NCBI RefSeq assembly: GCF_963665245.1 | Contig: NZ_OY762267.1 | Span: forward strand, 3,816,001 to 3,880,000 | DNA length: 64,000 bases | Direction of reading: 5' to 3' | DNA from: an uncultured Paludibaculum sp. | GTDB taxonomy: Bacteria; Acidobacteriota; Terriglobia; Bryobacterales; Bryobacteraceae | Shown here: positions 25,059-33,218 of the stretch, piece by piece | Numbering within the stretch: the stretch's first letter is position 1 | Layout of the letters: every line of letters starts with the position of its first letter | Program-made: the position numbers and the translations under genes | The notes under the pieces: generated by a model | Told to the model about the DNA's origin: nothing | Databases searched by the model: none | Seen by the model: the letters and a program-made list of their open reading frames with translations, nothing else

Positions 25059-25410
25059 CCGCCCCGTTCAGCACGAAGGAGGGCGGACCCTCGGTCCGCA
25101 GCCGACCCCTTGGTCGGCTCAGCTTGTGCTCACCAGGCAATAACCCGTGTACCCCGTGCTCCCTCCCCAACAGACAGGATGTCCACAAACCACCCGCCAT
25201 GCCAATCTGGGGGTCGGCGCACCGCAATCTCCGCGCTGGAGTTGGCCTTCCTTCTCCTGTCGCTCTTCGCGCCCCTCCCCTAGCCGCCCCGTTCAGCACG
25301 AAGGAGGGCGGACCCTCGGTCCGCAGCCGGCCCCCTGGTCGGCTCAGCCCTCCCCAACAGACAGGATGTCCACAAACCACCCGCCATGCTAATCTGGGGG
25401 CCGGCGCACT
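25002..25410. repeat. Tandem duplication of a gene tail plus double hairpins
   Basis: Copy 1 (25002 to about 25221) and copy 2 (25227 to about 25410) are offset by 225 bp. Both carry the last codons and TAG of the membrane-protein gene, then GCGGACC-CTC-GGTCCGC and AGCCGACC-CCTT-GGTCGGCT (AGCCGGCC..GGTCGGCT in copy 2), then ACAGACAGGATGTCCACAAA. Copy 2 lacks about 39 bases found in copy 1. The copies fill the 384-bp gap before the cytochrome gene. Confidence 0.88.
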
Positions 25411-25442
25411 GGGGCGTGGGCCGTTATTCAAGGGGCAAGTCT

Positions 25443-26507
25443 ATGAAAAAGCAACTACAACTCTCATGCGTCATCGCCATCGCACTGCTCGGACAGGCCG
25501 CGGCGCAGACGCCCGAGCCGAAGAAGGCCGAAGAGGTCTACAAGAACATTGTCCAGCTGAAGGGCACATCGGCTGACCAACTGCTGCCCGCCATGCAGTT
25601 CATGTCGGCCTCCCTCGGAGTGCAGTGTTCCTTCTGTCATGTGCAGGGCAAGGACGAATCCGACGAGAAGAAACCGAAGCTGGAAGCACGCGAGATGATC
25701 GCGATGACCAACGCCATGAACAAGGCGCACTTCAAGGGCCGCCGCGAACTCACCTGCAACAGTTGCCACCATGGCGCGACTCATCCAGCAGCGATGCCTC
25801 CGGTCCAGGCGTCGGATGAAGTCCACAGCGCCGCTGCCCCACGGCCCTCAGGCGCCTCGCCGACAGCGGAGCAGATCCTCGACCAATACGTCGACGCCCT
25901 CGGTGGGGCCGAGGCCATCCAGAAAGTGACAAGCCGCGTCATGAAAGGCGTCATTCTCGCCGGAGGCCAGGAGATGCCCATCGAGATCACAGCCAAGGCG
26001 CCGAACAAGCGGATCTCGGCGATGAAGACACCCAACGGCGAGAGCCTGACGGCCTTCGACGGGACGGCGGGCTGGCTGGCGAACACCGGCCGGCCGGCGC
26101 GGTCGATGTCGGCCGCGGAATCGGATGCGGCCCGAATGGACGCCGAAATGTACCTGTCCGTCAACCTGCCGAAGTACTTCAAGGAAATCCGGCCCGGCAG
26201 GCCGGAGAAGATCGGTGACGTCTCCTGTGTGGTGCTCACCGGCATCCGGCCCGACATGCCGCCGGTACGCCTATTCTTCGACAAAACCACGGGACTGCTG
26301 GTGCGGACCATCCGCTACACGGAAACGCCGCTGGGCCGGAATCCCACGCAAATCGACTACGCGGACTACCGCGCCGTGGATGGCGTAAAAATCCCAATGA
26401 AATGGACCCTCGCCCGTCCGAACGGACGCTTCACCATCCAGATCAAGGACGTCCAGCAGAACCTCCCCATCGAGGACTCGAAGTTCGCCATACCGGCCGC
26501 GCAGTAG
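25443..26507 (+). CDS. Periplasmic two-haem cytochrome c (reaction-centre cytochrome family)
   Basis: A 354-residue exported protein (signal LSCVIAIALLGQAAAQ). The N-terminal domain resembles the photosynthetic reaction-centre cytochrome subunit family but has only two c-haem sites, CSFCH (62-66) and CNSCH (105-109), with methionines between them as possible axial ligands. The C-terminal part (about 150-354) looks like a LolA/outer-membrane-lipoprotein-sorting-like beta domain. The ATG at 25443 is chosen because AAGGGG precedes it and the signal begins there. Proteins of this kind are common in non-phototrophic acidobacteria; electron partners are unknown. The next gene is a quinone-reductase-like flavoprotein. 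Confidence 0.82.
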   Translation: MKKQLQLSCVIAIALLGQAAAQTPEPKKAEEVYKNIVQLKGTSADQLLPAMQFMSASLGVQCSFCHVQGKDESDEKKPKLEAREMIAMTNAMNKAHFKGRRELTCNSCHHGATHPAAMPPVQASDEVHSAAAPRPSGASPTAEQILDQYVDALGGAEAIQKVTSRVMKGVILAGGQEMPIEITAKAPNKRISAMKTPNGESLTAFDGTAGWLANTGRPARSMSAAESDAARMDAEMYLSVNLPKYFKEIRPGRPEKIGDVSCVVLTGIRPDMPPVRLFFDKTTGLLVRTIRYTETPLGRNPTQIDYADYRAVDGVKIPMKWTLARPNGRFTIQIKDVQQNLPIEDSKFAIPAAQ

Positions 26508-26608
26508 GCCAGTCGGGATTGCCCCGAAGCTGATCCAGTACCCATGAGCAGGCGGCGGTGCTGCGCGCTCGTCGCCCAAGCCCAAAACTCGTTCTGTCAC
26601 GTTCCCTC

Positions 26609-26651
26609 GTGAACTGAATCTACTCCCCCAGCGACGGGAGGCACTGTTCAC
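26609..26651 (+). promoter_or_regulatory. Nested hairpin covering the ribosome-binding site of the SQR-like gene
   Basis: GTGAAC (26609) pairs with GTTCAC (26646-26651), and inside it CTCCC (26623-26627) pairs with GGGAG (26636-26640). The inner GGGAGG is the Shine-Dalgarno sequence, and the outer arm touches the ATG at 26652. The fold would hide the translation start. Confidence 0.5.
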
Positions 26652-28106
26652 ATGGCTCGTGTAGTCGTTCTGGGAGCCGGCGTGGCCGGACACACCGCGG
26701 CCGCATTCCTCAAAAAGTGGCTTGGCAGGCATGACGAAATCATCGTCGTCTCGCCGCAGCCCAAATACAACTGGATCCCCTCCAACATCTGGGTCGGCGT
26801 CGGCCTTCTCAAGAAGGAGCAGGTCACCTTCCCTCTGGCCCCGATCTACCGCCGCGCTGGCATCGAATTCAAGCAGGCCCGCGCGCTCGCCCTCTACCCC
26901 GAAGGAGTCCCAGGCAACGCTCGCCCCTCCGTCGAAATCGAATACACCGCCGAAGGCAAAGCCGGCCAGCGCGAGCACATCACCTACGACTTCCTCCTCA
27001 ACGCCACCGGGCCCAAGCTCAACTTCGACGCCACCACCGGACTCGGCCCGGGCAAAAACAGCCTCTCCGTCTGCACCGCCAACCACGCCGAAGAGACCTC
27101 GCGCATCTTCCTCGAGAAGGTCGAGCGCATGAAGCGCGGTGAGAAGCAGCGCTTCCTCATCGGCACCGGCCACGGCGGCTGCACCTGCCAGGGCGCGGCT
27201 TTCGAGTACGTCGTCAACCTCGAGTTCGAGCTCCGCAATCGCGGCGTCCGCGACAAGGCCGAGGTCATCTACCTCACCAACGAATATGAGATCGGCGACT
27301 TCGGCATGGACGGTGTCCACATCCGTAGCGGCGGCTACGTCACGCCCAGCAAGATCTTCCAGGAGTCTCTCTTCGCCGAACGCGGCATCGACTGGATCAC
27401 CCGCGCCCACGTCCGCGAAGTCGAGCCCGGCGCGGCCAACATCGAGACCCTCGACGGCGAGCAGCGCTCCGTGCCCTTCGACATGGCCATGCTCCTGCCG
27501 CCCTTCACCGGAGTCGGACTCAAAGCCTACAACGCCGCGGGAGAAGACATCTCATCCAGCCTCTTCGCACCTAACGGCTTCATGAAGGTCGACGCCGACT
27601 ACACCAGGAAACCCTACGAAGAGTGGAAGCCGCGCGACTGGCCACGCACCTACCAGAACCCGTCCTATTCAAATCTCTTTGCAGCCGGAATCGCCTTCGC
27701 TCCGCCCCACGCCATCTCGAGGCCCCGAGCCACCGGCGCTGGCCAGATCATCGCCCCGGCCCCACCGCGCACCGGCATGCCCTCCGCCATGATCGCCAAA
27801 GCCGTAGCCCACAGCATTACGGACATGGTGCGTGGCAAACCCGGGCCCACTCACACCGCCTCAATGGCCGAAATGGGAGCCGCCTGTGTCGCCTCCGCCG
27901 GAGCCAACCCCTTCACCGGAACCGCCGCGTCGATCACGGTCTTCCCCATAGTCCCCGACTACGAGCGCTACCCCGAGTACGGCCGCGACATCGACTACAC
28001 CTTTGGAGAAATCGGCCTGGCCGGCCACTGGATCAAGATCCTGCTCCACCATCTCTTTCTGTACAAGGCCCGCATGCTGCCAGGCTGGGCACTGATCCCG
28101 GAGTAA
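26652..28106 (+). CDS. Sulfide:quinone oxidoreductase-like FAD enzyme
   Basis: A 484-residue flavoprotein of the SQR/flavocytochrome-c-sulfide-dehydrogenase family. The FAD-binding GxGxxG is at residues 8-13 (VVLGAGVAGHTAA). Candidate redox cysteines are Cys177 and Cys179 (GHGGCTCQGAAFE) and Cys412 (MGAACVASAG). The C-terminus holds a hydrophobic, basic stretch (HWIKILLHHLFLYKARML) suited to membrane attachment. Oxidation of sulfide or another sulfur donor to reduce quinone is the family reaction; the real donor is not shown. A 61-residue gene follows with 2 bp spacing. Confidence 0.82.
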   Translation: MARVVVLGAGVAGHTAAAFLKKWLGRHDEIIVVSPQPKYNWIPSNIWVGVGLLKKEQVTFPLAPIYRRAGIEFKQARALALYPEGVPGNARPSVEIEYTAEGKAGQREHITYDFLLNATGPKLNFDATTGLGPGKNSLSVCTANHAEETSRIFLEKVERMKRGEKQRFLIGTGHGGCTCQGAAFEYVVNLEFELRNRGVRDKAEVIYLTNEYEIGDFGMDGVHIRSGGYVTPSKIFQESLFAERGIDWITRAHVREVEPGAANIETLDGEQRSVPFDMAMLLPPFTGVGLKAYNAAGEDISSSLFAPNGFMKVDADYTRKPYEEWKPRDWPRTYQNPSYSNLFAAGIAFAPPHAISRPRATGAGQIIAPAPPRTGMPSAMIAKAVAHSITDMVRGKPGPTHTASMAEMGAACVASAGANPFTGTAASITVFPIVPDYERYPEYGRDIDYTFGEIGLAGHWIKILLHHLFLYKARMLPGWALIPE

Positions 28107-28108
28107 CC

Positions 28109-28294
28109 ATGAGTCAAGAAGAGAAGAATCTGACGCCCATCGAAAGGGCCCACCTGAAACCCTGGTTCTACGCAACGAAACCAACCCGAGGCACGGTCTT
28201 CCTCAGGACCTTCCTCCCGTGGCAGATGTGGCGCTTCCTAAGAATCAACCTGAAGATGATGACGATCATCGGCCGCAGCCACCACAGCCAGTAA
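28109..28294 (+). CDS. 61-residue basic protein coupled to the SQR-like gene
   Basis: It starts two bases after the SQR-like stop (MSQEEKNLTPIERAHLKPW). The sequence is helical, with an amphipathic or semi-hydrophobic C-terminal half (FLRTFLPWQMWRFLRINLKMM) and many aromatic and basic residues. That fits a small membrane-associated subunit or maturation partner. I do not recognise a family. Coupling to the flavoprotein gene, with no other start nearby, supports it being real. Confidence 0.65.
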   Translation: MSQEEKNLTPIERAHLKPWFYATKPTRGTVFLRTFLPWQMWRFLRINLKMMTIIGRSHHSQ

Positions 28295-28374
28295 GCGCAG
28301 TTGCGAACCGCGAATGGAAATGAGCGGGCACTCGTTGGCCCAGTGACTGTTGCCGCGGTCCGCCCGGTGCTTCC

Positions 28375-31300
28375 TCATCCCTGATAGTCCGGATGTGTGG
28401 CGTGCTCTTCGCACACCCAAAGATACTGCGACTTCAACAGCAGAACCTGCCGGAGCCCGCCCCACCGATCCTCTTCTTCAGCAGCGCACTCCATCAGAAT
28501 CTGACGGAGCGCCACCAGCGCGGTCCCGTACACTCGCTGCGTCTCTTCTCCCGTTTCATCCAGCATTCCGAGCGGCTTCGATAGCTTGTCGCTCCACCCC
28601 TCCGTCACATCCTTGAGATTGGGAGCTTTTCGCCCAATCAGCGGCAGCGCCAAGCCTAGTATTTTGTGGGCCTCTCTGACCAGCGGAGCGAGCTCGGCGA
28701 GGCGCCGGCCCGGTGGCTGTATCTCATAACTGCGTACGTGGTGCGGCGAACCAGGATGCATGCAATACAGCCCCAGCCGGGCCGGCACCGGCTTGTCGAT
28801 CAACTCGTTGCGCCAACCCTCCATCACCGAGGGCAAAATATCCGGCAACCGTTCGTATTCAAGACTAATCAAGCTCGGGCATCGCGAGTCCAGCCGCGAC
28901 TGCGCCCGAGCCGTTAGCAAATGGAACTCCTGTTGAAGTCCCTTCACGGAGTCCAGGATCTCCTCCAATGTCCGTTCCTGCCGGGACGGACGAAGGCCAT
29001 ACAGCAGAGTCTCGATCCGGTGCTTGCGGCGGCATTCGGGTGCCTGGCAGCGAATCTCCGTGACGCCGTCGGCCAATTCCAGCTCCAACGTTTTTCGGTC
29101 AAACCCCGGACAGCCCGTCTCGGCACAAGGCACATACTCGCGGAGCCGCTGTTTGAGTCCTGGAAAGCGGTTCACCGTGTCTTCAAAACAAATCCGGAGC
29201 TTGGTAAAAAACTCCAACGGGACGGGTCCGCGCACCTCCAGCCGGACCGTCTTGTGATCGAGTTCGGTCTCAATCAGCCCGGCATTGCCATTTCCATCGC
29301 AAAGAAACGCGCCGCCCCTCCAATGATGCTCGGGCGTCGTGTAGCTGTGAGCCCGCGCGGTGAACCAGGTGGGCAATCCGGGAGGAATGGCGATCGGAAA
29401 CTTGTAATGCAGCGCTACCTTCGGAAATGCGGAATTCGCCACCCATTCGCTCCAACGCGGCAGCACCGCCGCTGGCCGGTCGACTGGAGACAGTTCGACG
29501 ACGATACGCCGCCCACTGTGGTCCCCCACGCGATAGGCAAGATCGAAGTGCTCCATCAGCCGCGCCAGAAACCCACAAACGTAACCGGGCAGGTTCGGCC
29601 AGATCGTGCCGAGATCTTGATCCCGGAATACCGCCGTCGTTTGAGTATGCCGGTCAGTGAGGACGTCGCTGATCCGCTGGAGCAGCCACGCCGGTTTCAA
29701 GATCACCCAATCATTCAGCTCCGCCGTCTCTGGATGGTAGATCGGGTTCTTCGAGAAATACGTAATTTCTCCGGAAAGGCTCAATTGGGCTAGGAAGGTA
29801 TTGACTTCTCGCACGCCGTGCTCTTTGACAAGTTCGCGAAACCGCTCGACGGGCAGGTAGTTCTCCGGATGGTTGTGAATCGCCCCGGTCGCGCGCACCC
29901 AGGAGGTGGGCCGCCGTACACCCATGTGCGGCAGACTAGCCGCCTTCCGGCGGAGGGCATCTCGAAGCAGATCGATGTTCTTCCCGGATTTGCTGTCGAC
30001 CGAGAAGACTTCGCCGGCGATGTTGGGATACTCCTCCTTCAATTGCGCCAGTGGAATTCGAGGTACCTGCGTGTCCCCATGCGTCGCGACAAGATAAACG
30101 GGAGCGTCGGGCGCCAGAGCATAGATGCGATCCAGCCAATTCTTGAGTGGATCTCGTTGGAAGTCACCGCGGGGGTTCCAAACCAGCAGAAAGATGCTCT
30201 TCCCGGTGAAAAAGAACTGCTGTGTGGCGAAGTAGAAATCCTGTCCACCGAAGTCCCATGCCCGGAGATCGAGCTCGCCGTCCCGGGTCGGATGACGCAG
30301 GCTCAGCGTCCTCACGTCCAGCAATGGGGTAGGCAGGTGGCCGGCAACAAACGGTTCCCCTTTGAGCGCACGCAGAAGGCAAGTCTTTCCATGGCCCCCT
30401 TCCCCCACCAGCATCACCTTCGCCTGCCACATCTCCACGGCCGATTCACCAAGTTCGCGCAAGTAGTCCAGGAGTCGCGCGATCCCTTGTTCGGCCGCTT
30501 CGAGTAAGTCATCAGACAGAGGGTTGCCGCTAAGCTTGAGCTCCAGGAGATGGGTGAGTTGACCGAGCCAGTCCGGCAGGGCCGTCAGTTGGTTGTTGTT
30601 GAGATAGAGCCACCGGAGCTGGGTGAGTTGACCGAGCCAGTCCGGCAGGGCCGTCAGTTGGTTGTTGCTGAGATAGAGCCACCGGAGCTGGGTGAGTTGA
30701 CCGAGACCGTCCGGCAGGACCGTCAGTTGGTTGTTGCTGAGGTCGAGCCCCTGGAGCTGGGTGAGTTGACCGAGACAGTCCGGCAGGGCCGTCAGTGGAT
30801 TGTTGCTGAGATAGAGCCACTGGAGCTGGGTGAGTTGACCGAGCCAGTCCGGCAGGGCCGTCAGTGGATTGTTGCTGAGATAGAGCCACTGGAGCTGGGT
30901 GAGTTGACCGAGCCAGTCCGGCAGGGCCGTCAGTGGATTGTTGCTGAGATCGAGCCACTGGAGCTGGGTGAGTTGACCGAGCCAGTCCGACAGGGCCGTC
31001 AGTTGGTTGTTGCTGAGATCGAGCCTCTGGAGCTGGGTGAGTTGACCGAGCCAGTCCGGCAGGGTCGTCAGTTGGTTGGTGCTGAGATCGAGCCTCTGGA
31101 GCTGGGTGAGGTGACCGAGCCAGTCCGGCAGGGTCGTCAGTTGGTTGGTGCTGAGATAGAGCCTCTGGAGCTGGGTGAGGTGACCGAGCCAGTCCGGCAG
31201 GGCCGTCAGTTGGTTGTTCCAGAGATCGAGCTCCTGGAGCCAAATCAGATCGGCGACCTCAGCCGGGCACTCACCCAAACCAAGCTCCGACAGATCGAGC

Positions 31301-31383
31301 TTGGCCGCACCGTTCTTGCGGACTTCTTCGATCCTCTCCGCCGCGATCTCCTCCCCGGATTTCCCACCGCGTGGCTGAGACAT
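28375..31383 (-). CDS. ROCO protein: LRR - Roc GTPase - COR
   Basis: About 1002 residues. Order: short N-terminal helix, about eleven 23-residue leucine-rich repeats (about 49-300), a Roc GTPase with P-loop GEGGHGKT (327-334) and the later switch-like WDFGGQDFYF, then a COR dimerisation region (about 480-680). The C-terminal part has two CxxxxC pairs (CAETGC and CQAPEC) and the string LGLYCMHPGSPHH. Bacterial ROCO proteins are nucleotide-cycled dimers of mostly unknown role. I prefer the ATG at 31383; a TTG at 31431 would add 16 residues. The ATG has GGAGGG only one or two bases upstream, which is unusually close. It is separated from the DUF1501 gene upstream by a large inverted repeat. Confidence 0.85.
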   Translation of the reverse strand: MSQPRGGKSGEEIAAERIEEVRKNGAAKLDLSELGLGECPAEVADLIWLQELDLWNNQLTALPDWLGHLTQLQRLYLSTNQLTTLPDWLGHLTQLQRLDLSTNQLTTLPDWLGQLTQLQRLDLSNNQLTALSDWLGQLTQLQWLDLSNNPLTALPDWLGQLTQLQWLYLSNNPLTALPDWLGQLTQLQWLYLSNNPLTALPDCLGQLTQLQGLDLSNNQLTVLPDGLGQLTQLRWLYLSNNQLTALPDWLGQLTQLRWLYLNNNQLTALPDWLGQLTHLLELKLSGNPLSDDLLEAAEQGIARLLDYLRELGESAVEMWQAKVMLVGEGGHGKTCLLRALKGEPFVAGHLPTPLLDVRTLSLRHPTRDGELDLRAWDFGGQDFYFATQQFFFTGKSIFLLVWNPRGDFQRDPLKNWLDRIYALAPDAPVYLVATHGDTQVPRIPLAQLKEEYPNIAGEVFSVDSKSGKNIDLLRDALRRKAASLPHMGVRRPTSWVRATGAIHNHPENYLPVERFRELVKEHGVREVNTFLAQLSLSGEITYFSKNPIYHPETAELNDWVILKPAWLLQRISDVLTDRHTQTTAVFRDQDLGTIWPNLPGYVCGFLARLMEHFDLAYRVGDHSGRRIVVELSPVDRPAAVLPRWSEWVANSAFPKVALHYKFPIAIPPGLPTWFTARAHSYTTPEHHWRGGAFLCDGNGNAGLIETELDHKTVRLEVRGPVPLEFFTKLRICFEDTVNRFPGLKQRLREYVPCAETGCPGFDRKTLELELADGVTEIRCQAPECRRKHRIETLLYGLRPSRQERTLEEILDSVKGLQQEFHLLTARAQSRLDSRCPSLISLEYERLPDILPSVMEGWRNELIDKPVPARLGLYCMHPGSPHHVRSYEIQPPGRRLAELAPLVREAHKILGLALPLIGRKAPNLKDVTEGWSDKLSKPLGMLDETGEETQRVYGTALVALRQILMECAAEEEDRWGGLRQVLLLKSQYLWVCEEHATHPDYQG
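30550..31239 (-). repeat. Ten tandem 69-bp units encoding LRRs
   Basis: Near-identical 69-bp units inside the ROCO gene, each encoding a 23-residue repeat of the form LxxLxLSxNxLTALPDWLGQ. Differences are mostly single bases (CAGTTGGTTG/CAGTGGATTG, W/R/G substitutions). Such identity favours unit gain and loss by slippage or recombination in multiples of three bases, so the gene stays in frame. Confidence 0.9.
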
Positions 31384-31688
31384 GCCCTCCAAAATAGCAG
31401 GTTCGATTTGAGGCGAACGAGCAAGATTCAACTCCCCAAAACAGGCGTTGCCAATTCTGTTTCAAGTAGGAGGCCCGGAGCAAAGACCCAATCTACACAA
31501 TCCCGGTAGGAATCCAGGCACACAAAGGCCCGATGCGCGCCGCAAACCACCCGGCTCCGGTTCTACCGCCAAATCTGCGGTGACCCCACGGCGAACCGCA
31601 CCGTTTTCACGGTGTTCTATCGCCTTGTTTTTCGCCGGTATTTCGGCATTTGCCGTCATGTGGGCAAATTGCCGAAATGCCGTCAATC
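31384..31688. other. 305-bp gap between the DUF1501 and ROCO genes
   Basis: The gap holds a long inverted repeat (31640-31678) and a small hairpin CACCGT-TTTC-ACGGTG near 31600. No credible gene or clear promoter was seen in it. The ROCO promoter must lie here if that gene is transcribed alone. Confidence 0.5.
31640..31678. repeat. 15-bp inverted repeat downstream of DUF1501 gene
   Basis: ATTTCGGCATTTGCC and GGCAAATTGCCGAAAT are reverse complements apart from one extra T, around an 8-base loop. It begins 11 bp beyond the DUF1501 stop on the minus strand. No U-tract follows, so it could be a terminator, a processing site or a protein-binding site. Confidence 0.6.
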
Positions 31689-33200
31689 CTATGCAATCAC
31701 GTCGTGTAAAACGTTACCGGCCACATCCGTCAGCCGGAAGTCGCGGCCGCTGTACCGATACGTCAGCTTTGTGTGATCAATACCCATCAGGTGCAGTATG
31801 GTCGCGTGAATGTCGTGAACATGGACCGGTTTGTCCACCACCTTGAAGCCGAAGTCGTCCGTCGCCCCATAGATGGTTCCGCCCTTTACGGCTCCGCCGG
31901 ACAGCCACATCGTGAACCCGAATGGATTATGGTCACGGCCCTTCTTCGCATTGCCCCCGCCGCCGCCCACTTCCCTCACGGGCGTACGACCGAACTCCGA
32001 GCCACACACGATGAGCGTGTCCTTCCACAAACCTCGTGATTTCAAGTCCTTGACGACCGCCGCGAACGCCTGGTCGGAGTTCTTGGCGTTCACCTTGTGG
32101 GCCAGGATGTCGCCGTGCGCGTCCCACGGATCGCCCTTCGAGTAGTACAACTGCACCATCCGGACGCCTTTTTCCAGAAGGCGGACACCCGTCAACGCAC
32201 CGCGCGCCACCGGGCCGGGCCCATAGAGATCCAACGTCGCCTGCGACTCCTTGCGGACGTCGAACACCTCCGGAGCCTCGGTCTGCATCCGGTAGGCGAT
32301 CTCCATCGACTTGATCACCGCTTCCACCTGCGGGTCCGTACCCTGCTCCGCGCTACGGATTTTCTCAAGTTTTTCAACGAGATCCAGTTCACGCCGCTGC
32401 TCCGTCAGCTCGAACTTGGGATTGTTGACGTAGCTAACCAGTTTCTTCGGGTCGAAGCCTTTCTCGACGACGACCTTCTTCATCTTCTTGTCGTCGCTCT
32501 TCTCCTCGGGCGGCGGCGCTTCGCCTTCCGCCAGCTGTACCTTATTGGAAATATAGGTACCTTGGTGAATGGCGGGCAGAAACCCGTTGCTCCAGAGCGG
32601 CGGACCGACAGTGGTCGGTACATCCGGACAAAGCACGACGAAACCGGGCAGATTCTGGTTCTCCGTCCCCAAGCCGTAGGTAACCCACGCGCCCAGCGAA
32701 GGCCGACCCGCCTGATTGGCGCCGGTATTCATCATCAGGCACGACGGTTCGTGGTTTGGGATTTCCGTGTAAACCGAGCGGATCCAGCAGATATCATCAA
32801 CAACTTCAGACAGATGCGGCCACAGGTCGCTCACGTCCATGCCGCACTGGCCGTGCTTCTTGAACGTGTAGGGCGACTTCATCAGCTCGCCCGTGCGGCG
32901 TTCCGTCTTGACCTGATTGCCGGGCAGGGGCTGGCCGTCGTACTTCTCCAGAGCCGGTTTGGGATCGAAGCTATCGATGGTCGACAGGCCGCCGTTCATA
33001 AACAGGAAGATCACCCGTTTCACCTTTTGCGGGTGATCGAGTTTGTAACCAGTCATCGACCCGTCGGGCGCCAGCAGCGCCCCGGCACGCGCCATCGACT
33101 CATTCAGCATTCCTGCGAACGCCATCATTCCAAAGCCGTTACCAACCTTGCGCAGCGCCTCGCGGCGGGTCGTTGGATTGCGGGACTTATGATCTGACAT
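31689..33200 (-). CDS. DUF1501-domain protein
   Basis: A 503-residue protein of the DUF1501 family, related to the sulfatase/alkaline-phosphatase fold, with a Tat-like start (RNPTTRREALRKVGNGFGMM). Recognisable blocks are VIFLFMNGGLSTIDSFDPKP, LSEVVDDICWIRSVYTE, GDPWDAHGDILAHKVN and VCGSEFGRTP, and the late HDIHATILHLMGIDHTKL. In Planctomycetes and Acidobacteria these genes almost always pair with DUF1549/DUF1553 cytochrome genes, as here (18-bp gap). The joint function is unknown. Confidence 0.92.
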   Translation of the reverse strand: MSDHKSRNPTTRREALRKVGNGFGMMAFAGMLNESMARAGALLAPDGSMTGYKLDHPQKVKRVIFLFMNGGLSTIDSFDPKPALEKYDGQPLPGNQVKTERRTGELMKSPYTFKKHGQCGMDVSDLWPHLSEVVDDICWIRSVYTEIPNHEPSCLMMNTGANQAGRPSLGAWVTYGLGTENQNLPGFVVLCPDVPTTVGPPLWSNGFLPAIHQGTYISNKVQLAEGEAPPPEEKSDDKKMKKVVVEKGFDPKKLVSYVNNPKFELTEQRRELDLVEKLEKIRSAEQGTDPQVEAVIKSMEIAYRMQTEAPEVFDVRKESQATLDLYGPGPVARGALTGVRLLEKGVRMVQLYYSKGDPWDAHGDILAHKVNAKNSDQAFAAVVKDLKSRGLWKDTLIVCGSEFGRTPVREVGGGGGNAKKGRDHNPFGFTMWLSGGAVKGGTIYGATDDFGFKVVDKPVHVHDIHATILHLMGIDHTKLTYRYSGRDFRLTDVAGNVLHDVIA

Positions 33201-33218
33201 GAATGAAACCCAGTCTCC

